Below, piece after piece: positions 38,301 through 44,200 of a DNA stretch of 64,000 nucleotides. Each line of letters begins with the position of its first letter. Position 1 is the first letter of the stretch. Location of the stretch: assembly GCF_036850765.1 (NCBI RefSeq), contig NC_089490.1, forward strand, positions 106,324,574 through 106,388,573, read 5' to 3'. The notes under the pieces are model-generated. The model saw only the letters and a list, made by a program, of their open reading frames with translations. It searched no databases and was not told where the DNA came from. The translations under genes and the position numbers were made by a program. Source of the DNA: Saccopteryx bilineata. Taxonomy: Eukaryota; Chordata; Mammalia; Chiroptera; Emballonuridae.

Positions 38301-41245
38301 CAAACAAACAAAAAAAAAACAAAAGCAAAGAAGAAAAATAAAACCAAAAAAAACCCTTGAGTCCCAAATTAATTAATTTGTTCGTGATTGAGGATTAAAT
38401 GGGAGGAAAAGTAAAACGAGAAAAGAAAAAACGAATAGAAAGGAAAAAATAAGAAAAAGAGAAAAACGAAGGAAGAAAAAAAAAGAGAAAAAAACAAAAT
38501 AAAGCAAAACAAAAAAAAACAAAAGAGGAGAGAGTGAGAGTTAAGTGTTTTGGAGTATAACCTTAAAGGAGGGTGAGGATGAAGAAAAGAAATAAAATGT
38601 AACACTAATGGGTAGTGTAGTTCAAGAAAAGGGAAGCATAAGATGGGCAGAGAATAGAAGGACCGAGGTGGAGGAAATAGAAATAATAATAATAAAGGCA
38701 ATAAGATAGAAGAAACAAACAACAACAACAAAAAAATTAGTGGAACAAGTTGTAAAGTCTGTGGATTTTTCTTGATTTTGAGAGGTTAACTTCTTCCTTT
38801 TTCTTTTCTCTCCCTCTTCCTGGTCGGTGACTCTGTACCCCAGGCTCTGCCCCTGTGTCACACTTAGGTAGGGATTTGCAGTTGATCGGATTCTATGGCA
38901 ATGTCATATAATTGGCTTTAGTCTTGCTGGTAGTCAAGGCTTGTTGGCGTTTGCAGGGTCCAACGATGAGAGAGTTTGCTTTCCTGGAGTCTCTCTCCTA
39001 GTCCCCCCTTTCTGAATTAGCAGCCTGGTGATCCAGCTATAAGGCTGCTACTGCTTCTGCCTGGGGAGTAAGAGGCTCAAAGAGCTAGGAAATCCCCACT
39101 CTATCCCCACTCAGCGCAAGGCTTTGGGAAAGGCTCTGGCAGTCAGAGCCTCCAGTGTAATCAGGTGGGGGTGGGAGTCAATTGTTGTCAAGGTGACTGT
39201 TCAGCGCCTAGCATTCAGTTGGACCACTCACCCAGACTTTCCACACTTTGTAGCCTGTTTTGGCTGGGAAGAAGGGGCACTCGTCTCTGCTTGCGACTAG
39301 TGTAGTATAGATCTTATTATCTGCCAAGTCCCTCTTGTTAGCGTTTATCCCTGAATATGGAGGCTCTATCAATCAGAAGTTGCCCCCGCCCCTTTAGCGA
39401 GAGGTACTAAAAAATATCACGCCTCTTGTCTTGGATCACTGAACTGAGAGAGATCTTATCAATTAGAGCCCGTGGGTGCGCAGATTTCATGGGTTAAGCT
39501 AATTTCAGTGATTGGGTCCGCAGCTGTGCTCCCGAAGGTATTTCAGGCTGCCTGCGCGCCCCTCCCCCAACGCTTGATTGTTAGCTTGAATGGCTGGGTG
39601 AGGTGCCCTGCCCACAGAGAGAATCTCCCAAGTAGGGAAGACCGCCCTGGCGCCTCTCCCGCTGGCCCCGCCGCTGGCGGCTGGATCGCACCAGGCGCAG
39701 GATAATGGGGCACCCTGGGTGTGCGGGCCAGTAGGGCGCTCTGGGCACGTGGGATGCCCAGGGCATGCGCGCGAATGGGGTGCTCCGGGCACCGGTGGCT
39801 GGGGACTCTCACTCGCAGTGCGTGGGCCGCTGGGAACGTTAGCGGTGCTCGCTCTGCAATCGGACCGGGCGCGCGCTGGCGGCTGCTCGCCGCTCCTGAG
39901 TGTGGGCTGACTCACCACAGGCGCACTCCCTCCGCGGCTTGAATGAACGTCCCTGCGGTAGTTAGCTTCCTCCACACCCTCGTCTCTCAGATTCAAGTGA
40001 TAACAGTCCTTTCGCTTTCAGTTTGTGTGGAACTCCGGAATGCTCCGAGGATAAATTTTTCTGTTTCTAGTTGATAAATTTGTTGTGATTTTGGGGAGAT
40101 CTGTCGGACGCGCTGCTCACGGCACCATTTCCGTGACATCACTCCCGATGCCAGATATTTTAAGACATCTAAAATACTACTTTTGGCCCTGGCCAGTTAG
40201 CTCAGTAGATAGAGAGTCGGCTCAGTGTGCAGAAGTCTGATGTTCTATCCTCAGTCAGGCCACACATAAGAAACAACCATCTGCTTCTTTTCCCCTCCTT
40301 CTCCCCCTTCTGTTTCTCTTCCCTTCCCACAGCAAGTGGCTCTATGGGTTTGAGTGTTAGCCCCAGGCACTCAGGATAACTAGGTTATTCAAGCATTGGC
40401 TCCAGACGAGGCTTGCCACCTGGATCCTGGTCTGGGCACATGTGGGAGTCTGTCTCTCTCTCTCTCTCCTCCTCTCACTTAAAAAATACTACTCTTGCCC
40501 AACTTGTGGTGGCACAGTGGATGGATCATTGACCTGGAATGCTGAGGTTGTGGTTTGAGGCCTGGGCTTACCCAGTCGAGATATACGGCACATATGAGAA
40601 GCAACTACTACAAGTTGAAGCTTCCTGCTCCTCCCCTCCTTTCTCTCTCTCTCTAAAAATCAATAAGTAAAATCTTAACAAAATAAAATAAAATACTACC
40701 TTTAAAACACAAGAGCCAGGAGGCTGAGCTAACTCAAATGTCAGCTGTCATCTAGTCATTTGGAGTTCAAATCCAGATGTAAAAGCTTCCAGAAAGACAG
40801 TGTTTAAGGAAACTGTGTCAGTTTCTTTGGAAATACTGTGCTACATTCATTGAAACACTTTTGCCCTGGCCGGTTGGCTTAGTGGTAGAGCGTCGGCCTG
40901 GTGTGTGGGGGACCCGGGTTCGATTCCCGGCCAGGGCACATAGGAGAAGCGCCCATTTGCTTCTCCACCCCCCTCCTTCCTCTCTGTCTCTCTCTTCCCC
41001 TCCCACAGCCAAGGCTCCATTGGAGCAAAGATGGCCCGGGCGCTGGGGATGGCTCCTTGGCCTCTGCCCCAGGCGCTAGAGTGGCTCTGGTCGCGGCAGA
41101 GCGACGCCCCGGAGGGGCAGAGCATCGCCCCCTGGTGGGCAGAGCGTCGCCCCTGGTGGGCGTGTGGGGTGGATCCCAGTCGGGCACATGTGGGAGTCTG
41201 TCTGACTGTCTCTCCCCGTTTCCAGCTTCAGAAAAATGCAAAAAA

Positions 41246-41297
<52 letters not shown>

Positions 41298-44200
41298 AAC
41301 AGTTTCTGAGCTCAGTGCTAAAGCTGAAGTAAGAAAGATGAGTTTGTAACACTGAGGAATTTTTAGATTTTACAATCTTTAAGTGTGTTTATGAGTTAGC
41401 ACAATTCCAAAAAACTGTACTGGGATATTTTCCCTTAGTCTTATTTCTAATCTGAAGACTGAGTGCCAGTGTTGGCAGAATCAGCTGGGCGGATATGTTA
41501 AAAATGTGAATTCCTGAGCCTCATCCCAGATCAACTTAGATGTTCAGGCCCAGGAAGCTGCATTTTAACTTATTATCTTTTTATTTGCTTATTCATTTTT
41601 TTAGAGAGGAGAGACAGAGAAAGAAACAGAGAGAGAAAGAAGGGCGGAGGAGCATGAAGCATCAACTCCCATATGTGCCTTGACCAGGCAAGCCCAGGGT
41701 TTTGAACTGGTGACCTTGGCATTCCAGGTTGACACTTTATCCCCAGTGCCACCACAGGTCAGGCCCAGGAAGCTGCATTTTAAAAAGTTCTTCCTTGTCT
41801 CACAGGCACACAGAGTCTGAAGATCTCTTCTTATGGAGGGTATGTCCACTGACTACAAAATATTCTGTTTAATGAGACCTTAATACATGCCAGGTATTTA
41901 ATATATGTCACTTCCTTTTGATTACCCAGTGATTCTTGGAGACAGGCATTATTAAACAATTTTACAGGTAAAGAACTTAAAACACAGAGAAAACAATAAT
42001 GACAGAAAACTTTCTTAACTTGGTGAACGAAGTAGACAATACAAGTCCGGGAAGCACATAGTTTCAAACAAGATGAACCCAAAGAGGCCCACACCAGGAC
42101 ACATCATAATTAAAAAGTAAAAGGTTAAAGACAAAGAGAGAATCTTAAAAGTAACAGAGAAAAGCAGTTAGTTACCTACAAGGAACCTCCCACAAGACTA
42201 TCAGTTGATTTTTCAACAGAAACTTTGCAAGCCAGAAGGGAGTGGCAAGAAATATTCAAAGTGATGAAAAGCAAGAACCTACAACCAAGATTATTCTACC
42301 CAGCAAAGCTATCATTTAGAATCAAAGGACAGATAAAGAGCTTCCCAGAGGCCCTGGCCGGTTGGTTCAGAGGTAGAGTGTTGGCCTGGCATGCAGGAGT
42401 CGCAGGTTCGATTCCCGGCCAGGGCACACAGGAGAAGCACCCATCTGCTTCTCCACCCCTCCCCCTCTCCCTCCTCTCTGTCTCTCTCTTCCCCTCCTAC
42501 AGCCAATGCTCCACTGGAGCAAAGTTGGCCCGGGCACTGAGGATGGCTCTGTGGCCTGTGCCTCAGGCGCTAGAGTGGCTCTGGTTGCGACAGAGCAAGG
42601 CCCCGGATGGGCAGAGCTTCGCCCTCTGGTGGGCGTGCCGGGTGGATTCCGGTCAGGCTCATGCGGGAGTCTGTCTGACTGCCTCCCTGTTTCCAACTTC
42701 AGAAAATACAAAAAAAAAGAAAAAAGAAAAAAAAGAGCTTCCCAGATAAGAAAAAGCTAAAGGAGTTCATTACCAGAAACAGTATTATATGAAATGTTGA
42801 AGGGTTTTCTTTATGACAAAGAAGAGGAAGAGGATGTAGTAGGAGGAAGAGGAGGAAGAGGATTCTACTACATGGATGGATACACCAAAGTTTGTTTATC
42901 CTGTCACCAAGTGAAGGACATTAAGTTGTTTTCAGGGTTTTTTTGGTCACTATAAACAAAGCCTTTATAAACATTCATAAATAGGTATTTGTGTGAATGA
43001 AAGTTTTCATTAGTAAATATCTAGGAGTGCAATTGCTGGGTCATAAAATAAGTCAATGTTTAACTTAATAAAAAGCTGTCAGTTTTCCCAAATGGCTGTA
43101 CCATTTTACACTCCCACTACCCATTTTTGATTGTGAACCATTCTAATAGAACATAGTCCAAAGGATGGACCCTAATTTTCTTTCTTTTTAAATTTACTGA
43201 TTTTCTTTTTAGTGAGAAAGGAAGGGGGGAGAAAGAGCAAGAAACATCAATCTGTTTCTGTATGTGCCTTGACCAGGGATCCAACAGGCAACCTTTGCAA
43301 ATGAAGATGATATTCTAACCAACCAAATATCCAGCCAGGGAAGAGCTTTATTTTCTATAAAGGAAAAACACCAAATTCCTCACTTAGTCAATGTTTTCCT
43401 TATGGACATTGAAGAACCTGCCTTCTTCCCAGCCACATGTCACTGCTGTTCCATGTGCATTCCTGGAGATAGTCAAACTCAAGCCCTTGATCCCTCACCA
43501 TTCCTGGTGCTTCCCAACATACGTTTTGCTCGTGCTATTTGCCACCTCGCATATTCACCTTTTTCTAGTCACATCTTATGTAAACCCCAACTATGGTAAT
43601 CTTTTTTTCTTTAGGACTTTTTTTTTTGCTCTCAAAAAATAAATAAATAAAAGAAAGAAAACAAGGAGGAGTCCAGTGCACTGCTTAGGAGAGCAAGCGA
43701 AAGCTCTACAAGAGCATGTGTCTTTTTCTTTATTTTTGAAAAGATGAATGCTTCCAAAGTAACCAGAACTGATGATATGGGGTGAAGTAAATTCTCATTA
43801 TTTGGGGTTGTCTGGGGAATGAAAGCCTTTCCATTTATGCCACTTTGGGTCAGTTCTTAGTGCTATTCAAGATCGCTCCCTGCCTCCAAGTTTTTAACAT
43901 TTAAATGTGTACACATGCAATTATGGCTTTGGCAGAGAAGAGGAATAGAAAGCAAATTCTTTGATCATATAGCAAACATGCACTTCCCATAAACAGATAC
44001 TGTAAATAGGATGGATTTTTTTCTTCCCTAAATAGCTTGTGGCCTGCTTACATATAGGGAGTCATCTCTCCCAAGGCCTCCACAGTGCTGAAGGCAGCAC
44101 CACATGCAACGTGTCCACTCTCCTGTTTCTGGAGGAGTTGATGCAATTTCAAGGCCCAGGGCTGGGCCAAGACTTGGTTCTTGCTACACTTTATAATGTT

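Larger units (their letters stand above)
32314..40146 (-). mobile_element. Near full-length LINE-1 inserted in ALDH1L2 intron 1
   Basis: A 7.8-kb element on the minus strand is flanked by the 16-bp direct repeat gatgccagatatttta (32298-32313 and 40147-40162). The sense strand starts GGGAGTGATGTCACGG and ends in an A-rich tail (T-rich at 32310-32337 on the plus strand). Order on the sense strand: GC-rich 5' UTR (40146-37723), ORF1 (37722-36748), spacer, ORF2 (36422-32597, with breaks) and 3' UTR (32596-32340). It lies in the same orientation as ALDH1L2. The perfect target duplication indicates a fairly recent insertion. Confidence 0.95.

Noticed and set aside
39505..39996. Open frames in the GC-rich block (163, 89 and 77 codons)
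   Set aside because: They lie in the CpG-rich 5' UTR of the LINE-1, show Pro/Arg/Ala-rich low-complexity translations and have no family resemblance.
42225..42749. 174-codon plus-strand frame
   Set aside because: It is an L1 ORF1 fragment fused by chance to a SINE translation; a 15-bp target repeat marks the insertion.
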